Source of the DNA: Vibrio sp. Of7-15
GTDB lineage: Bacteria; Pseudomonadota; Gammaproteobacteria; Enterobacterales; Vibrionaceae
Direction of reading: 5' to 3'
Assembly (NCBI RefSeq): GCF_022347565.1
Contig: NZ_JAKRGH010000018.1
Span: 28,676-92,675 of the forward strand
Length of the DNA: 64,000 nucleotides
Shown here one piece after another: positions 1-10,894 of the stretch. The position numbers and the translations under genes were made by a program. Under the pieces are notes generated by a model. It worked only from the letters and a program-made list of their open reading frames with translations. It ran no database searches and had not been told where the DNA came from. Numbering within the stretch: the stretch's first letter is position 1; each line of letters begins with the position of its first letter.

Positions 1-1
1 A

Positions 2-757
<756 letters not shown>

Positions 758-774
758 ACGAGGACGTTAACTAA

Positions 775-1110
775 ATGAGTCTTTTCATTTCTCAAGCACA
801 CGCAGCAGCAGAAGGTGCACCACAAGGTGGTGGCATGGAAATGTTCATCATGCTGGGCATGTTTGCTGTTATTTTCTATTTCATGATTTACCGCCCACAA
901 GCTAAGCGTGTAAAAGAGCACAAAAACCTAATGGCTTCTATGGGTAAAGGTGACGAAGTACTAACGGGTGGTGGTTTGGTTGGTAAAATCACTAAAATCT
1001 CTGAAGATAATGATTATCTTGTGATTGCTCTGAATGACAGCAACGAAGTAACAATCAAGAAAGATTTTGTTACTGCAGTACTGCCAAAGGGTACGCTTAA
1101 ATCTTTATAA
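775..1110 (+). CDS. yajC: Preprotein translocase accessory subunit YajC
   Basis: Small inner-membrane partner of SecD-SecF in the Sec holotranslocon. The 111-residue product has a short N-terminal segment, one membrane helix at about residues 23-41 (MFIMLGMFAVIFYFMIYRP), and a basic cytosolic domain starting at QAKRVKEHK with the GDEVLTGGGLVGKI motif of the family. Length and topology are normal. It sits between tgt and secD with short gaps (17 and 22 bases), so co-transcription is likely. An AGGA-type ribosome site lies upstream of the ATG. Confidence 0.95.
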   Translation: MSLFISQAHAAAEGAPQGGGMEMFIMLGMFAVIFYFMIYRPQAKRVKEHKNLMASMGKGDEVLTGGGLVGKITKISEDNDYLVIALNDSNEVTIKKDFVTAVLPKGTLKSL

Positions 1111-1132
1111 GACAGCTTGAAGGATCCTCGCT

Positions 1133-2989
1133 TTGTTAAACCGTTATCCTTTGTGGAAGTATCTGATGGTGGTGTTTACACTGCTTATCGGTGCGCTTTA
1201 TGCCCTTCCCAACATCTACGGTGAAGATCCGGCTATTCAAATTACTGGGGCGCGTGGCGCCTCAGTTGATACTGCAATGCTGGATACTGTCACTAAAACT
1301 CTAGAAGATAAAAATCTTTCCTATAAATCTGTCGCTTATGAAAATGGTTCTGTGCTTGTTCGTTTTAATGAAACGGATGTTCAGATCAGCGCTCGCGACA
1401 TCATCAATGAATCTCTTGGTAAAGACCATATTGTTGCGCTAAACCTAGCGCCATCTACCCCGGATTGGCTGGAATCTATTGGTGCTGCACCAATGAAACT
1501 TGGCCTTGATTTACGTGGTGGTGTGCACTTCTTAATGGAAGTGGACATGGACTCGGCAATGGATAAGTTGATTGGTCAACAAGAAGAAGCTTTCCGCTCT
1601 GAACTACGTGAAAAGAAGATCCGCTACCGTGCTATCCGTAAATCGGGTAAAGATGGGGTTGAAGTGGTTTTACGTAATGCTGAGCAATTAGATCTGGCTG
1701 AAAAAGAGCTGAAAGCCCTGCACCCAGACATGACTTTTGTTGACTCAAGCACAAGTACTCGCTTCTCATTACTGGCTAAATTTACCGATCAACGTTTACA
1801 AGAAATCCGTAATTACGCTGTTGAGCAAAACATTACCATCTTACGTAACCGTGTAAATGAACTCGGTGTTGCTGAGCCATTGGTTCAACGCCAAGGTGCA
1901 AGCCGTATTGTGGTTGAGCTACCAGGTGTTCAAGACACGGCTCGTGCTAAAGAGATTTTAGGTGCGACAGCGACGCTGGAATTCCGTGAAGTTGACGATA
2001 AAGCTGATCTAGCGGCTGCAGCTAATGGCCGTGTGCCTGCGGGCAGTGAAGTGAAGCAAGATCGTAACGGTCGCCCAGTTGTTCTGAAAAAGCGTGTCAT
2101 TCTTGGTGGTTCGAGTATTACAGATGCTAGTTCGAGTGCCGATGAATACGGTCGTCCTCAAGTTAACATCTCGCTAGACAGCGAAGGTGGTAGCAAGATG
2201 ACGGCGTTCTCGAAAAAGAGCATTGGTAAGCTAATGGCTACTGTCTTCACTGAGTACAAAGACAGTGGTCGTCGCTCTCCGGAAGGTAAAGTGATTCTGT
2301 CTAAGCATGAAGAAGTGATTAACCAAGCAACGATTCAGTCTGCTCTTGGTCGCAACTTCCGAATCACAGGCATCGACTCTCAATCTGAAGCTCATAACTT
2401 AGCACTGTTATTACGTGCAGGTGCTTTGATTGCGCCTATCTCCATTGTTGAAGAACGTACGATTGGCCCATCTCTTGGTCAGCAGAATATCGATTTAGGT
2501 ATTCAAGCGATGATTTGGGGTATGGTTGCGGTAATGTTGTTTACGATCCTTTACTACCGTAAGTTTGGTCTTATTGCCAACTTAGCGTTAGTGGTTAACT
2601 TGGTATTGATTATTGGTGTGATGTCAATGATCCCAGGAGCAACCATGACGTTACCTGGCATTGCCGGTATTGTTCTGACGGTTGGTATGGCCGTGGATGC
2701 GAACGTGCTGATATTTGAGCGTATTCGTGAAGAGCTTCGTGAAGGGCGTAACCCACAGCAAGCGATTCACCAAGGTTATGCGAATGCATTTAGCACCATT
2801 GCGGATGCGAATGTTACAACGTTAATCACTGCTATCATTCTGTTTGCAGTGGGTACTGGTGCCATTAAAGGTTTCGCCGTGACATTGTCTATCGGTATTT
2901 TAACCTCAATGTTTACCGCTATTATCGGTACTCGTGCAGTCGTAAACTTGCTTTATGGCGGCAAGCGCATTAATAAATTGTCGATCTAA
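1133..2989 (+). CDS. secD: Protein translocase subunit SecD
   Basis: Proton-motive-force driven subunit that pulls secreted proteins through SecYEG from the periplasmic side. The 618-residue protein begins [14 protein letters not shown], with a first membrane helix at about 9-27, a large periplasmic domain containing the [15 protein letters not shown] motif near residue 123, and a bundle of five C-terminal membrane helices from about 455 on. The essential TM4 region [20 protein letters not shown] is intact. The start codon is TTG behind a strong AAGGA at 1120-1124; it is preferred because the N-terminus then matches SecD homologues exactly. The gene is followed 11 bases later by secF. Confidence 0.97.
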   Translation: MLNRYPLWKYLMVVFTLLIGALYALPNIYGEDPAIQITGARGASVDTAMLDTVTKTLEDKNLSYKSVAYENGSVLVRFNETDVQISARDIINESLGKDHIVALNLAPSTPDWLESIGAAPMKLGLDLRGGVHFLMEVDMDSAMDKLIGQQEEAFRSELREKKIRYRAIRKSGKDGVEVVLRNAEQLDLAEKELKALHPDMTFVDSSTSTRFSLLAKFTDQRLQEIRNYAVEQNITILRNRVNELGVAEPLVQRQGASRIVVELPGVQDTARAKEILGATATLEFREVDDKADLAAAANGRVPAGSEVKQDRNGRPVVLKKRVILGGSSITDASSSADEYGRPQVNISLDSEGGSKMTAFSKKSIGKLMATVFTEYKDSGRRSPEGKVILSKHEEVINQATIQSALGRNFRITGIDSQSEAHNLALLLRAGALIAPISIVEERTIGPSLGQQNIDLGIQAMIWGMVAVMLFTILYYRKFGLIANLALVVNLVLIIGVMSMIPGATMTLPGIAGIVLTVGMAVDANVLIFERIREELREGRNPQQAIHQGYANAFSTIADANVTTLITAIILFAVGTGAIKGFAVTLSIGILTSMFTAIIGTRAVVNLLYGGKRINKLSI

Positions 2990-3000
2990 GGACTGTTGCT

Positions 3001-3948
3001 ATGTTTCAAATAATGAAAGCAGACAAAGTGATCGATTTTATGCGTTGGTCAAAATTGACCTTTGTTTTATCGATTCTAATGATCAGTGCCTCTATCTTTA
3101 CTCTGTCGACCAAATGGTTGAACTGGGGTCTAGATTTTACTGGTGGTACGTTGATCGAAGTAGGTTTTGAGCAACCAGCGGACTTACAAAAAGTGCGTGA
3201 ATCACTGGAAGCTGCTGGCTTTGGTGATGCGGTTGTACAAAACTTTGGTACTGCACGCGATGTGATGGTGCGCTTGCGTCCTCGTGAAGATGCACAAGGT
3301 GCAAAACTGGGTAACCAGATCCTTGAAGCCATTAAAGAGGGTACGGGTGAAACTGTTGAAATGCGTCGTATTGAGTTTGTTGGCCCTAATGTGGGTGATG
3401 AGCTAGCAGAAGCGGGTGGCTTGGCGATTCTTGTATCGTTGATCTGTATTCTGCTTTATGTATCGATGCGTTTTGAATGGCGTTTAGCAGCCGGTGCCGT
3501 ATTGGCTCTAGCGCATGATGTAATCATTACATTAGGTATTTTTTCGTTCTTACAAATTGAAGTGGATTTAACCATTGTGGCAGCCTTGCTGACCGTTGTC
3601 GGTTATTCCTTGAATGATACCATCGTAGTCTTTGACCGTATTCGTGAAAACTTCCGTAAGATGCGTAAAGGTCTTGCTGATGAAGTCATGAACAGCTCTG
3701 TAACACAAACGTTAAGTCGTACGTTGATCACGTCATTGACGACGCTGTTTGTAGTTATTGCTTTGTTTACACAAGGCGGTGCGATGATTCACGGTTTTGC
3801 TACTGCGTTACTGCTAGGTATTACCGTTGGTACGTACTCATCAATCTACGTGGCTTCTGCATTAGCACTGAAACTGGGTATTACCCGTGAGCACCTAATG
3901 CCACCACAAGTTGATAAAGAAGGCGAAGAAATTGATGAGATGCCATAA
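3001..3948 (+). CDS. secF: Protein translocase subunit SecF
   Basis: Partner of SecD in the proton-driven Sec accessory complex of the inner membrane. The 315-residue product has the expected six membrane helices: one at about 22-40, then a periplasmic domain starting with the LDFTGGTLIEVGF motif, and five helices from about 138 to 300. The motif VVGYSLNDTIVVFDRIREN, the SecF counterpart of the SecD proton-relay helix, is intact. It is the last gene of the tgt-yajC-secDF run and is followed after about 25 bases by a strong intrinsic terminator. Confidence 0.97.
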   Translation: MFQIMKADKVIDFMRWSKLTFVLSILMISASIFTLSTKWLNWGLDFTGGTLIEVGFEQPADLQKVRESLEAAGFGDAVVQNFGTARDVMVRLRPREDAQGAKLGNQILEAIKEGTGETVEMRRIEFVGPNVGDELAEAGGLAILVSLICILLYVSMRFEWRLAAGAVLALAHDVIITLGIFSFLQIEVDLTIVAALLTVVGYSLNDTIVVFDRIRENFRKMRKGLADEVMNSSVTQTLSRTLITSLTTLFVVIALFTQGGAMIHGFATALLLGITVGTYSSIYVASALALKLGITREHLMPPQVDKEGEEIDEMP

Positions 3949-3974
3949 GGCGATCTGAGTTTCTTATCTGATAC

Positions 3975-4002
3975 AAAAAGGTTGGCTTCGGTCAGCCTTT
4001 TT
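3975..4002 (+). terminator. Intrinsic terminator of secF
   Basis: A 12-bp stem (3975-3986 with 3991-4002, two G-U pairs) closed by a TTCG tetraloop and ending in six T. It lies just after secF on the plus strand. Confidence 0.85.
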
Positions 4003-4033
4003 TATTGGGTGAAAAGGTGGTGTGTTATAAACG

Positions 4034-4061
4034 AAAAAGGGCTGACCGAAGTCAACCCTTT
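4034..4061 (-). terminator. Intrinsic terminator of suhB
   Basis: Read on the minus strand this is a GGGTTGAC-TTCG-GTCAGCCC hairpin followed by five T, positioned just downstream of suhB. It is almost the reverse complement of the secF terminator about 30 bases away. Confidence 0.85.
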
Positions 4062-4089
4062 CAATTTGATAGCATCTCGAAGCGAGTGC

Positions 4090-4893
4090 TTATTTCATCA
4101 TTGCTTCATTACCGTTGTCACGGATTTTTGTTAGCATAGAGCGTACTACTTTAGGGCTCGCAGCAACAATGTTACCAGAGATCAGGTGGTTAGTACCGCC
4201 AGAGAAGTCTGTGCAGATCGCACCTGCTTCACGAGCAATCAGTTCACCAGCCGCGATATCCCAAGGTTTTAGGCCAAGCTCGAAGTAACCGTCAACACGG
4301 CCAGCTGCTAGGTAACATAGATCAAGAGCAGCAGAACCAGTACGGCGAATATCCGCACATTCAACAAACATAGCACCAAGAATCTTTATGTAGCTTTCAG
4401 AGTGTTGTTTTTGTTTGAATGGGAAGCCAGTAGCAAGTACAGCGCCATCAAGGTTTTTCAGTTGAGGTACACGTAAGCGTTGGCTGTTAAGCTGTGCACC
4501 AGCACCACGTTGAGCCGTGAAAAGCTCGTTACGCATCGGATCGTAAACACACGCGATCTCAGTACGGCCACGCATACGTAATGCGATAGACACAGAGAAG
4601 TGCGGTAAACCTTTAACAAAGTTAGATGTGCCATCCAGTGGGTCGATGATCCATTGACACTCTTTATCTTTACCTTCGATAGTACCAGATTCCTCTGCCA
4701 CGATGCAGTGGTCAGGGTAGGCTTTACGAATAGTATCGATAATTAAAGTTTCAGCTTCTTTATCGATGTTAGTCACTAGATCATTGTTGCCTTTTTGGAT
4801 TGTTTCAATCTTATCAGCAGTTTCTAGTGATTTAGCAATGTGGTTACCAGCCTGACGCGCAGCGCGAATGGCAATATTAAGCATTGGATGCAT
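4090..4893 (-). CDS. suhB: Inositol-1-monophosphatase SuhB
   Basis: Magnesium-dependent inositol monophosphatase that also serves as a component of rRNA transcription antitermination complexes in enterobacteria. The 267-residue length equals that of E. coli SuhB. Metal-binding motifs are visible: EESG at 67-70, DPLDGTSNF at 84-92, and WDIAAGELIAREAG near 212. The gene is convergent with secF and divergent from trmJ, as in other gamma-proteobacteria. Monocistronic, with its own terminator at 4034-4061. The phosphatase fold is certain; the antitermination role is inferred from orthology. Confidence 0.95.
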   Translation of the reverse strand: MHPMLNIAIRAARQAGNHIAKSLETADKIETIQKGNNDLVTNIDKEAETLIIDTIRKAYPDHCIVAEESGTIEGKDKECQWIIDPLDGTSNFVKGLPHFSVSIALRMRGRTEIACVYDPMRNELFTAQRGAGAQLNSQRLRVPQLKNLDGAVLATGFPFKQKQHSESYIKILGAMFVECADIRRTGSAALDLCYLAAGRVDGYFELGLKPWDIAAGELIAREAGAICTDFSGGTNHLISGNIVAASPKVVRSMLTKIRDNGNEAMMK

Positions 4894-5094
4894 AGATTTT
4901 TCCCAACGGATGTTAAAGAACGAAAAGCGGCGGCGAGTATAACAGAGTTTAAGTAAAAAGGAAGTGGTTATTAATTGTGCAGTCGCTTTGCTTTGTCACA
5001 CAGAGATGTATTTGACATAGATGTTTATACGCAAGCGCTCAGAGTTATGTTAATATCCGGCGGTTTTAGATTTTGGATTGGTTGAACAGACAGT

Positions 5095-5823
5095 ATGCTC
5101 GATAATATTCGTGTTGTTTTAGTGGGAACGACTCACTCAGGAAACATTGGTTCTGCGGCTCGTGCGATGAAAGTGATGGGGCTTAGCAATATGGTACTTG
5201 TGGCTCCTGAATGTGAAGTGGATGGTAAAACTATCGCTATGGCCGCAGGTGCCAGTGATATTGCTGTTAACGCACGAATTGTAGAGACGCTTGACGAAGC
5301 CATTGAAGATTGTGGCCTAGTCGTGGGCTCAAGTGCCCGTTCTCGCACCTTAGAGTGGCCAATGCTGGAGCCTCGTGAGTGTGGTGTGAAGTCGGTTGAA
5401 GCCGCAGAATCACACCCGGTAGCATTAATTTTTGGCCGTGAGCGCATTGGTCTTACCAATGAAGAGCTACAAAAATGTCATTATCATGTTTGCATTCCGG
5501 CTAATCCAGAATATAGTTCGTTAAATCTAGCGATGGCGGTTCAAACTATTTGTTATGAAGCTCGAGTTGCTTGGTTAGACAGCAAAGCCTACAAGGGCGA
5601 GAAAAAAGAAGCAGAGTACCCACTCAATAAAGAATTAGAAATGTTTTATGAACATCTTGAAAGAGTTCTTCATCACACCAACTTTATTGTGAAAGCACAT
5701 CCCGGTCAGGTCATGAACAAATTGCGTCGTATGTTTAATCGTGCGCGCCCTGAATCCCAAGAGTTAAATATCTTGCGCGGTGTATTAGCTTCTATTGAAA
5801 AGCAGAAGAAGCGCAAAGATTAA
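5095..5823 (+). CDS. trmJ: tRNA (cytidine/uridine-32-2'-O)-methyltransferase TrmJ
   Basis: SPOUT-family methyltransferase that 2'-O-methylates nucleotide 32 in tRNA anticodon loops using S-adenosylmethionine. The N-terminal half starts [20 protein letters not shown] and contains the knot elements [16 protein letters not shown] (around 118-133) and [17 protein letters not shown], the AdoMet-binding deep trefoil knot. The C-terminal helical tail includes the [19 protein letters not shown] segment typical of TrmJ. At 242 residues the length is normal. It lies directly upstream of iscR, as in E. coli, but the IscR operators in the gap suggest separate transcription. Confidence 0.95.
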   Translation: MLDNIRVVLVGTTHSGNIGSAARAMKVMGLSNMVLVAPECEVDGKTIAMAAGASDIAVNARIVETLDEAIEDCGLVVGSSARSRTLEWPMLEPRECGVKSVEAAESHPVALIFGRERIGLTNEELQKCHYHVCIPANPEYSSLNLAMAVQTICYEARVAWLDSKAYKGEKKEAEYPLNKELEMFYEHLERVLHHTNFIVKAHPGQVMNKLRRMFNRARPESQELNILRGVLASIEKQKKRKD

Positions 5824-5844
5824 TCTTCTTTTTTAGTAAGTTAA

Positions 5845-5869
5845 ATACCTGAGTAAAATAGTCAGGTAA
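5845..5869. promoter_or_regulatory. IscR type 1 binding site, distal copy
   Basis: The 25-bp site starts ATACCTGAGTAAAATAGTCA and ends GGTAA, matching the type 1 consensus for [2Fe-2S]-IscR (ATA, two pyrimidine-rich bases, TGACT, A/T spacer, AGTCA, GGTAT). It abuts the second site with no gap and lies upstream of iscR. Confidence 0.8.
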
Positions 5870-5894
5870 ATACTTGACTGAAATAGTCAGGTAT
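5870..5894. promoter_or_regulatory. IscR type 1 binding site, proximal copy
   Basis: The site begins ATACTTGACTGAAATAGTCA and ends GGTAT. It is a better consensus match than the upstream copy and contains a TTGACT hexamer at 5875-5880 that can act as the -35 element of the isc promoter, so bound IscR would block RNA polymerase. No convincing -10 hexamer could be assigned. Confidence 0.8.
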
Positions 5895-5936
5895 GACAAA
5901 CTCGTTTCCACAATCTTAATGTGGGTTCGGTGTGAT

Positions 5937-6443
5937 ATGAGACTTACTTCGAAAGGAAGGTATGCAGTTACCGCAATGTTGGATGTTGCGCTGCATTCGC
6001 AAGAAGGCCCGGTGCCTTTAGCAGATATTTCAGAGCGTCAAGGTATTTCTCTTTCTTACCTTGAGCAATTGTTCTCACGCTTGCGTAAAGCCGGTTTGGT
6101 AGCAAGTGTGCGCGGACCAGGCGGTGGTTACCGTTTAGGTCTTAATCCAGAAGATATCGCAGTTGGCATGGTTATCGCTGCTGTTGATGAGTCTGTGGAT
6201 GCGACTAAGTGTCAAGGAAAAGGGGACTGCCAAGGTGGCGTTCGCTGTTTGACACATACTTTATGGCGTGACTTAAGTTCTCGCATTAGTGACTTTTTGA
6301 ACGGCATTACTCTTGGTGAGTTAATGGCGGACAATGAAGTACTAGAAATTTCAGATCGTCAGAACATTGATCTGGCGATGAGCAATAGTTTTGGACACAA
6401 AACAAAACAAAATAGCACGTTAGGTGCAGATATCAGTTCTTGA
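5937..6443 (+). CDS. iscR: Iron-sulfur cluster regulator IscR (Rrf2 family)
   Basis: Transcription factor that, carrying a [2Fe-2S] cluster, represses the isc operon. The 168-residue protein starts [19 protein letters not shown], the classic Rrf2 winged helix-turn-helix opening, followed by [19 protein letters not shown] and the wing [11 protein letters not shown]. The cluster ligands C92, C98, C104 and H107 are all present in the [17 protein letters not shown] segment. The frame is open further upstream, to 5874, but that would put the coding start inside the operator; the ATG at 5937 matches the universal IscR N-terminus. First gene of the operon, autoregulated through the two type 1 sites. 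Confidence 0.96.
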   Translation: MRLTSKGRYAVTAMLDVALHSQEGPVPLADISERQGISLSYLEQLFSRLRKAGLVASVRGPGGGYRLGLNPEDIAVGMVIAAVDESVDATKCQGKGDCQGGVRCLTHTLWRDLSSRISDFLNGITLGELMADNEVLEISDRQNIDLAMSNSFGHKTKQNSTLGADISS

Positions 6444-6474
6444 CGGCAAGACGTCTGTATTTTCGGAGATGAAA

Positions 6475-7689
6475 ATGAAACTGCCAATTTACTTTGATTA
6501 TTCAGCTACTTGCCCAGTAGATCCTCGTGTGGCTGAAAAAATGGTTCAACACATGACAATCGATGGTTGCTTCGGTAACCCAGCTTCTCGTTCACACCGT
6601 TATGGTTGGCAGGCTGAAGAAGCCGTTGATACAGCGCGTGAGCAAGTTGCAGAATTACTGAATGCGGATCCACGTGAAATCGTATTTACTTCTGGCGCAA
6701 CTGAGTCAGATAACTTGGCAATTAAAGGTGCTGCGCATTTTTACGGCAAAAAAGGTAAGCACATTATTACCTGTAAAACTGAGCATAAAGCCGTACTTGA
6801 CCCATGCCGCCAGTTAGAGCGTGAAGGTTATGAGGTGACGTACTTAGAGCCGGAATCAAACGGTATCATCGATTTAGCTAAGTTCCGTGATGCGATCCGT
6901 GAGGACACCATTCTTGTGTCATTCATGCATGTGAACAATGAAATTGGCGTGATTCAAGACATCAGTGCGATTGGTGAACTGTGTCGTGAACGTAAAATCA
7001 TTTTCCACGTAGATGCAGCCCAGTCTGCAGGTAAGCTTCCAATCGACGTTCAAGAAATGAAAGTTGATATGATTTCTTTATCTGCGCATAAGATTTATGG
7101 CCCTAAAGGTATTGGTGCACTTTATGTTCGCCGTAAGCCTCGTATTCGCCTTGAAGCACAAATGCACGGTGGTGGTCATGAGCGTGGTTTCCGTTCTGGT
7201 ACTCTAGCGACTCATCAGATTGTAGGCATGGGCGAAGCGTTCCGTATCGCGAAAGAAGATATGGAAAAAGACAACGCGCATAACCTAGCACTGCGAACTC
7301 GTTTGCTGGATGGCTTGAAAGACATGGAAGCCGTTCATATTAATGGTGATCTTGAGCAACGTGTTGCTGGTAACCTAAACATCAGTTTTGAATTTGTTGA
7401 AGGCGAATCGTTACTGATGGCACTAAAAGATTTGGCTGTATCATCTGGTTCTGCATGTACATCAGCAAGTCTTGAACCATCTTACGTACTGCGTGCTCTT
7501 GGCTTAAATGATGAGCTAGCACACAGTTCAGTTCGTTTCTCATTCGGTCGTTTTACGACAGAAGAAGAAGTGGATTATGCAATTTCAAAAATCCGTGAAG
7601 CAGTAACTAAACTGCGTGACATGTCTCCATTGTGGGATATGTATAAAGAAGGTATTGATTTAAGTACCGTTGAGTGGGCACACCACTAA
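6475..7689 (+). CDS. iscS: Cysteine desulfurase IscS
   Basis: PLP enzyme that removes sulfur from L-cysteine as a persulfide and hands it to IscU and to tRNA thiolation pathways. At 404 residues it is the same length as E. coli IscS. Seen in the sequence: the N-terminus [18 protein letters not shown], the PLP lysine in [11 protein letters not shown] (about 206), and the mobile catalytic cysteine loop [14 protein letters not shown] (about 328). An ATG two codons earlier (6469) is too close to the CGGAG ribosome site, so 6475 is chosen. Second gene of the isc operon. Confidence 0.97.
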   Translation: MKLPIYFDYSATCPVDPRVAEKMVQHMTIDGCFGNPASRSHRYGWQAEEAVDTAREQVAELLNADPREIVFTSGATESDNLAIKGAAHFYGKKGKHIITCKTEHKAVLDPCRQLEREGYEVTYLEPESNGIIDLAKFRDAIREDTILVSFMHVNNEIGVIQDISAIGELCRERKIIFHVDAAQSAGKLPIDVQEMKVDMISLSAHKIYGPKGIGALYVRRKPRIRLEAQMHGGGHERGFRSGTLATHQIVGMGEAFRIAKEDMEKDNAHNLALRTRLLDGLKDMEAVHINGDLEQRVAGNLNISFEFVEGESLLMALKDLAVSSGSACTSASLEPSYVLRALGLNDELAHSSVRFSFGRFTTEEEVDYAISKIREAVTKLRDMSPLWDMYKEGIDLSTVEWAHH

Positions 7690-7722
7690 TCACACGGACG
7701 TTAGGAACTCGAGGAATTTATC

Positions 7723-8109
7723 ATGGCTTACAGCGAAAAAGTAATTGATCATTATGAAAACCCACGTAATGTAGGGGCTTTCGATAAAGAAGACCCATCA
7801 ATCGGTAGCGGCATGGTTGGCGCTCCAGCTTGTGGTGACGTAATGAAACTTCAGATCAAAGTATCTGAAGAAGGTGTTATTGAAGACGCTAAGTTCAAAA
7901 CTTATGGTTGTGGCTCTGCAATCGCTTCTAGCTCTCTGGTAACAGAATGGGTTAAAGGTAAAACTCTAGACGAAGCGGCAGCACTGAAGAACTCAGAAAT
8001 CGCTGAAGAGCTTGAGTTACCGCCAGTAAAAGTTCACTGCTCTATTCTTGCAGAAGATGCAATTAAAGCAGCTGTATCTGATTACAAGCAGAAACACGAA
8101 CAAAACTAA
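7723..8109 (+). CDS. iscU: Iron-sulfur cluster scaffold IscU
   Basis: Scaffold on which [2Fe-2S] clusters are built from IscS-derived sulfur and released by HscA-HscB. The 128-residue protein has the three assembly cysteines C37 (APACGDVM), C63 (TYGCGSA) and C106 (VHCSILAED), plus the LPPVK HscA recognition motif at 99-103. Length is standard. It follows iscS by 33 bases with a GAGGA ribosome site and precedes iscA. Confidence 0.97.
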   Translation: MAYSEKVIDHYENPRNVGAFDKEDPSIGSGMVGAPACGDVMKLQIKVSEEGVIEDAKFKTYGCGSAIASSSLVTEWVKGKTLDEAAALKNSEIAEELELPPVKVHCSILAEDAIKAAVSDYKQKHEQN

Positions 8110-8133
8110 ACATTTATAAGGGTTGTTGTAAAT

Positions 8134-8457
8134 ATGGCCATCACCATGACTGAAGCGGCAGCAGACCGCGTTCGTACTTTTCTTGAGAACCGTGGTAAAG
8201 GTATCGGTTTGCGTTTAGGGGTGAGAACCTCTGGTTGCTCTGGTATGGCCTATGTTCTTGAGTTCGTTGATGAACTGAATGAAGAAGACCAAACTTTTGA
8301 AGAGCATGGTGTGAGCATCATCATTGATCCTAAGAGCTTGGTTTATATGGATGGCACTGAGTTAGACTTCGTCAAAGAAGGTCTTAATGAAGGCTTCCAG
8401 TTCAACAACCCAAATGTGAAAGGTGAGTGTGGGTGCGGCGAAAGCTTTAATGTATAG
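8134..8457 (+). CDS. iscA: A-type iron-sulfur carrier IscA
   Basis: A-type carrier that passes [4Fe-4S] or [2Fe-2S] clusters to apo-proteins. The 107-residue product shows the conserved cysteines C35 (TSGCSGMAY), C99 and C101 (GECGCGESF near the C-terminus). Starts [17 protein letters not shown], as in the family. Located between iscU and hscB in the usual operon order. Confidence 0.96.
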   Translation: MAITMTEAAADRVRTFLENRGKGIGLRLGVRTSGCSGMAYVLEFVDELNEEDQTFEEHGVSIIIDPKSLVYMDGTELDFVKEGLNEGFQFNNPNVKGECGCGESFNV

Positions 8458-8490
8458 CCCACTTTTATAAACCAACCACAGTATTCAAAT

Positions 8491-9006
8491 ATGAATCACT
8501 TTGAATTATTTGGGCTACCTTTTCAGTTCGAGCTGGACGGTAGCCTTCTTTCTACACAGTTTCGCGAACTTCAACGTCGTTTCCATCCCGATAATTATGC
8601 GACAGCATCAGAACGAGATCGTCTTCTTGCCGTGCAAAAAGCCGCTCAGATCAACGATGCCTACCAAACTTTAAAAGATCCTATTGCTCGTGCAGAGTAC
8701 CTGTTATCTGAGCAAGGTTTCGACATTCGTGGTGAACAAAAAACACTGCAAGACCCAATGTTTTTAATGCAGCAAATGGAATTACGTGAAGCGTTAGAAG
8801 ATATTCCTTCTTCTCGTGATCCTGAGCAAGCGTTGTTTGATTTTGATGGTTCTGTATCAGCGATGTATAAAACTCAACTGGCAGAACTGACAGAACAGTT
8901 AAATCAATCTCAGTGGGATGTTGCGACAGACAGTGTTCGTAAGCTGAAATTTGTTACTAAACTTCGCAGTGAAATTGAGAAATTAGAAGACTCTTTATTA
9001 GGATAG
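8491..9006 (+). CDS. hscB: Co-chaperone HscB (J-domain protein)
   Basis: J-domain partner that delivers IscU to the Hsp70 HscA and stimulates its ATPase. The J domain occupies about residues 1-75, with the HPD tripeptide at 32-34 (RRFHPDNYA). The C-terminal three-helix IscU-binding bundle is about 90-171. Length 171 is typical. It sits immediately before hscA in the isc operon. Confidence 0.96.
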   Translation: MNHFELFGLPFQFELDGSLLSTQFRELQRRFHPDNYATASERDRLLAVQKAAQINDAYQTLKDPIARAEYLLSEQGFDIRGEQKTLQDPMFLMQQMELREALEDIPSSRDPEQALFDFDGSVSAMYKTQLAELTEQLNQSQWDVATDSVRKLKFVTKLRSEIEKLEDSLLG

Positions 9007-9038
9007 CCTTATAAAGCAGTTCACGAACAGGACTTACA

Positions 9039-10892
9039 ATGGCACTTTTACAAATTGCTGAACCAGGTCAGAGTGCAGCGCCTCACCAGCATAAACTGGC
9101 AGTAGGTATTGATCTTGGTACAACCAACTCTCTTGTCGCTTCCGTTCGAAGTGGAACTCCTAGTACATTAAAAGATGGCCAAGGACGCAGTATCCTACCT
9201 TCTGTGGTTCACTATGGTGCGGATTCTATCGTCTTGGGACAGGAAGCTCATGAATTAGCTCAAAGCTCACCTGAAAATACGATCATTTCCGTTAAGCGTC
9301 TAATGGGGCGTTCATTAGCGGACATTCAGCAGCGTTACCCAAATCTTCCTTACCAGTTTGTTGCTAGCGATAATGGCTTACCTATCTTTGAAACAGCGCA
9401 AGGTCAGGTTAACCCAATCCAAGTTTCTGCTGAAATCTTAAAATCTCTTTCTCAGCGTGCAGTGGAAACACTTGGCGGTGATTTAGAGGGGGTTGTGATC
9501 ACTGTACCGGCATATTTTGATGATGCGCAGCGCGCAGGTACAAAAGATGCGGCTAAGTTAGCAGGCTTAAACGTATTACGTTTACTGAATGAGCCTACGG
9601 CAGCTGCTATTGCTTATGGTCTAGATTCAGGCCAAGAAGGTGTGATTGCGATTTATGACCTTGGTGGTGGTACGTTTGATATTTCTATTTTACGTTTATC
9701 AAAAGGCGTATTCGAGGTATTAGCGACGGGTGGTGATTCAGCTTTAGGCGGAGATGATTTTGACCATCTATTAGCGGAATGGCTAAAAGAGCAAGCTGGG
9801 ATTCATGAAGCCCTAAGTGCAGAACAATATCGTTCACTGCTTGATGCAGCGACTCAAACTAAAATTGCATTATCTGAGCAAAATGAAGTTCAGGTTGATG
9901 TATTGGGTTGGACGGGGACAGTAACAAAAGCTCAGTTTGATGAGCTGATTCAGCCTTTGGTTAAGAAAACCTTAATGTCTTGCCGTCGTGCATTAAAAGA
10001 TGCCGATATTGATTCAAGTGATGTGCTTGAAGTGGTGATGGTTGGTGGTTCAACTCGCACTCCTCTTGTTCGAGAGATGGTTGGTGACTATTTTGGTCGT
10101 ACGCCATTGACGAGTATCGACCCTGATCAAGTAGTCGCTATTGGTGCTGCGATTCAAGCAGACATTTTGGCTGGTAATAAACCTGATTCCGAAATGTTAC
10201 TTCTGGATGTGATCCCACTATCGCTAGGTATTGAAACCATGGGCGGCCTGGTTGAAAAGATCATTCCTCGTAACACGACGATCCCTGTTGCACGTGCTCA
10301 AGAGTTTACCACGTTTAAAGATGGCCAGACGGCAATGAAAGTACATGTGGTTCAAGGTGAGCGTGAAATGGTAGACGATTGCCGTTCTTTAGCTCGTTTC
10401 AGCCTACGTGATATTCCACCAATGGCGGCAGGTGCAGCGCATATTCGAGTGACTTACCAAGTGGATGCCGACGGTTTATTATCTGTAACGGCAATGGAAA
10501 AGAGCACGGGTGTTCAAGCAGAAATTCAAGTGAAACCTTCTTATGGTTTGAGTGATACTGAAATCACCACCATGATCAAAGACTCCATGACGTACGCAAA
10601 AGAAGATATGGACTCGCGTGCCCTAGCGGAGCAGCAGGTAGAAGCGGATCGCGTGATTGAAGGTTTAGTGGCGGCGCTGGCTGCAGATGGCAAAGCATTG
10701 CTGTCTGATGCTGAGTTTGCGGACATTGAAAGTGCTATCCAAGAGTTAATTGAGCTGCGTAATGGTACTAACACTAATGCCATTGAAGCGGGTATCAAAA
10801 AAGCAGATAAAGTAAGTCAAGAATTTGCCTCGCGTCGAATGGATGTGTCTATTCGAGCTGCGTTGGCCGGTCAGTCTATTGATGAGGTATAA
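9039..10892 (+). CDS. hscA: Hsp70-type chaperone HscA
   Basis: Specialised Hsp70 that binds the LPPVK motif of IscU and drives cluster release. The 617-residue protein carries the actin-like ATPase signatures [14 protein letters not shown] (about 24-37), [12 protein letters not shown] (about 207) and the [10 protein letters not shown] adenosine motif (about 337). The substrate-binding domain starts around 390 ([17 protein letters not shown]). Length agrees with E. coli HscA (616). Two bases separate its stop from fdx, so the two are translationally coupled. Confidence 0.97.
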   Translation: MALLQIAEPGQSAAPHQHKLAVGIDLGTTNSLVASVRSGTPSTLKDGQGRSILPSVVHYGADSIVLGQEAHELAQSSPENTIISVKRLMGRSLADIQQRYPNLPYQFVASDNGLPIFETAQGQVNPIQVSAEILKSLSQRAVETLGGDLEGVVITVPAYFDDAQRAGTKDAAKLAGLNVLRLLNEPTAAAIAYGLDSGQEGVIAIYDLGGGTFDISILRLSKGVFEVLATGGDSALGGDDFDHLLAEWLKEQAGIHEALSAEQYRSLLDAATQTKIALSEQNEVQVDVLGWTGTVTKAQFDELIQPLVKKTLMSCRRALKDADIDSSDVLEVVMVGGSTRTPLVREMVGDYFGRTPLTSIDPDQVVAIGAAIQADILAGNKPDSEMLLLDVIPLSLGIETMGGLVEKIIPRNTTIPVARAQEFTTFKDGQTAMKVHVVQGEREMVDDCRSLARFSLRDIPPMAAGAAHIRVTYQVDADGLLSVTAMEKSTGVQAEIQVKPSYGLSDTEITTMIKDSMTYAKEDMDSRALAEQQVEADRVIEGLVAALAADGKALLSDAEFADIESAIQELIELRNGTNTNAIEAGIKKADKVSQEFASRRMDVSIRAALAGQSIDEV

Positions 10893-10894
10893 GA

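Noticed and set aside
5874..5936. Longer iscR start
   Set aside because: It would begin inside the IscR operator and add 21 residues absent from all IscR; the ATG at 5937 matches the family.
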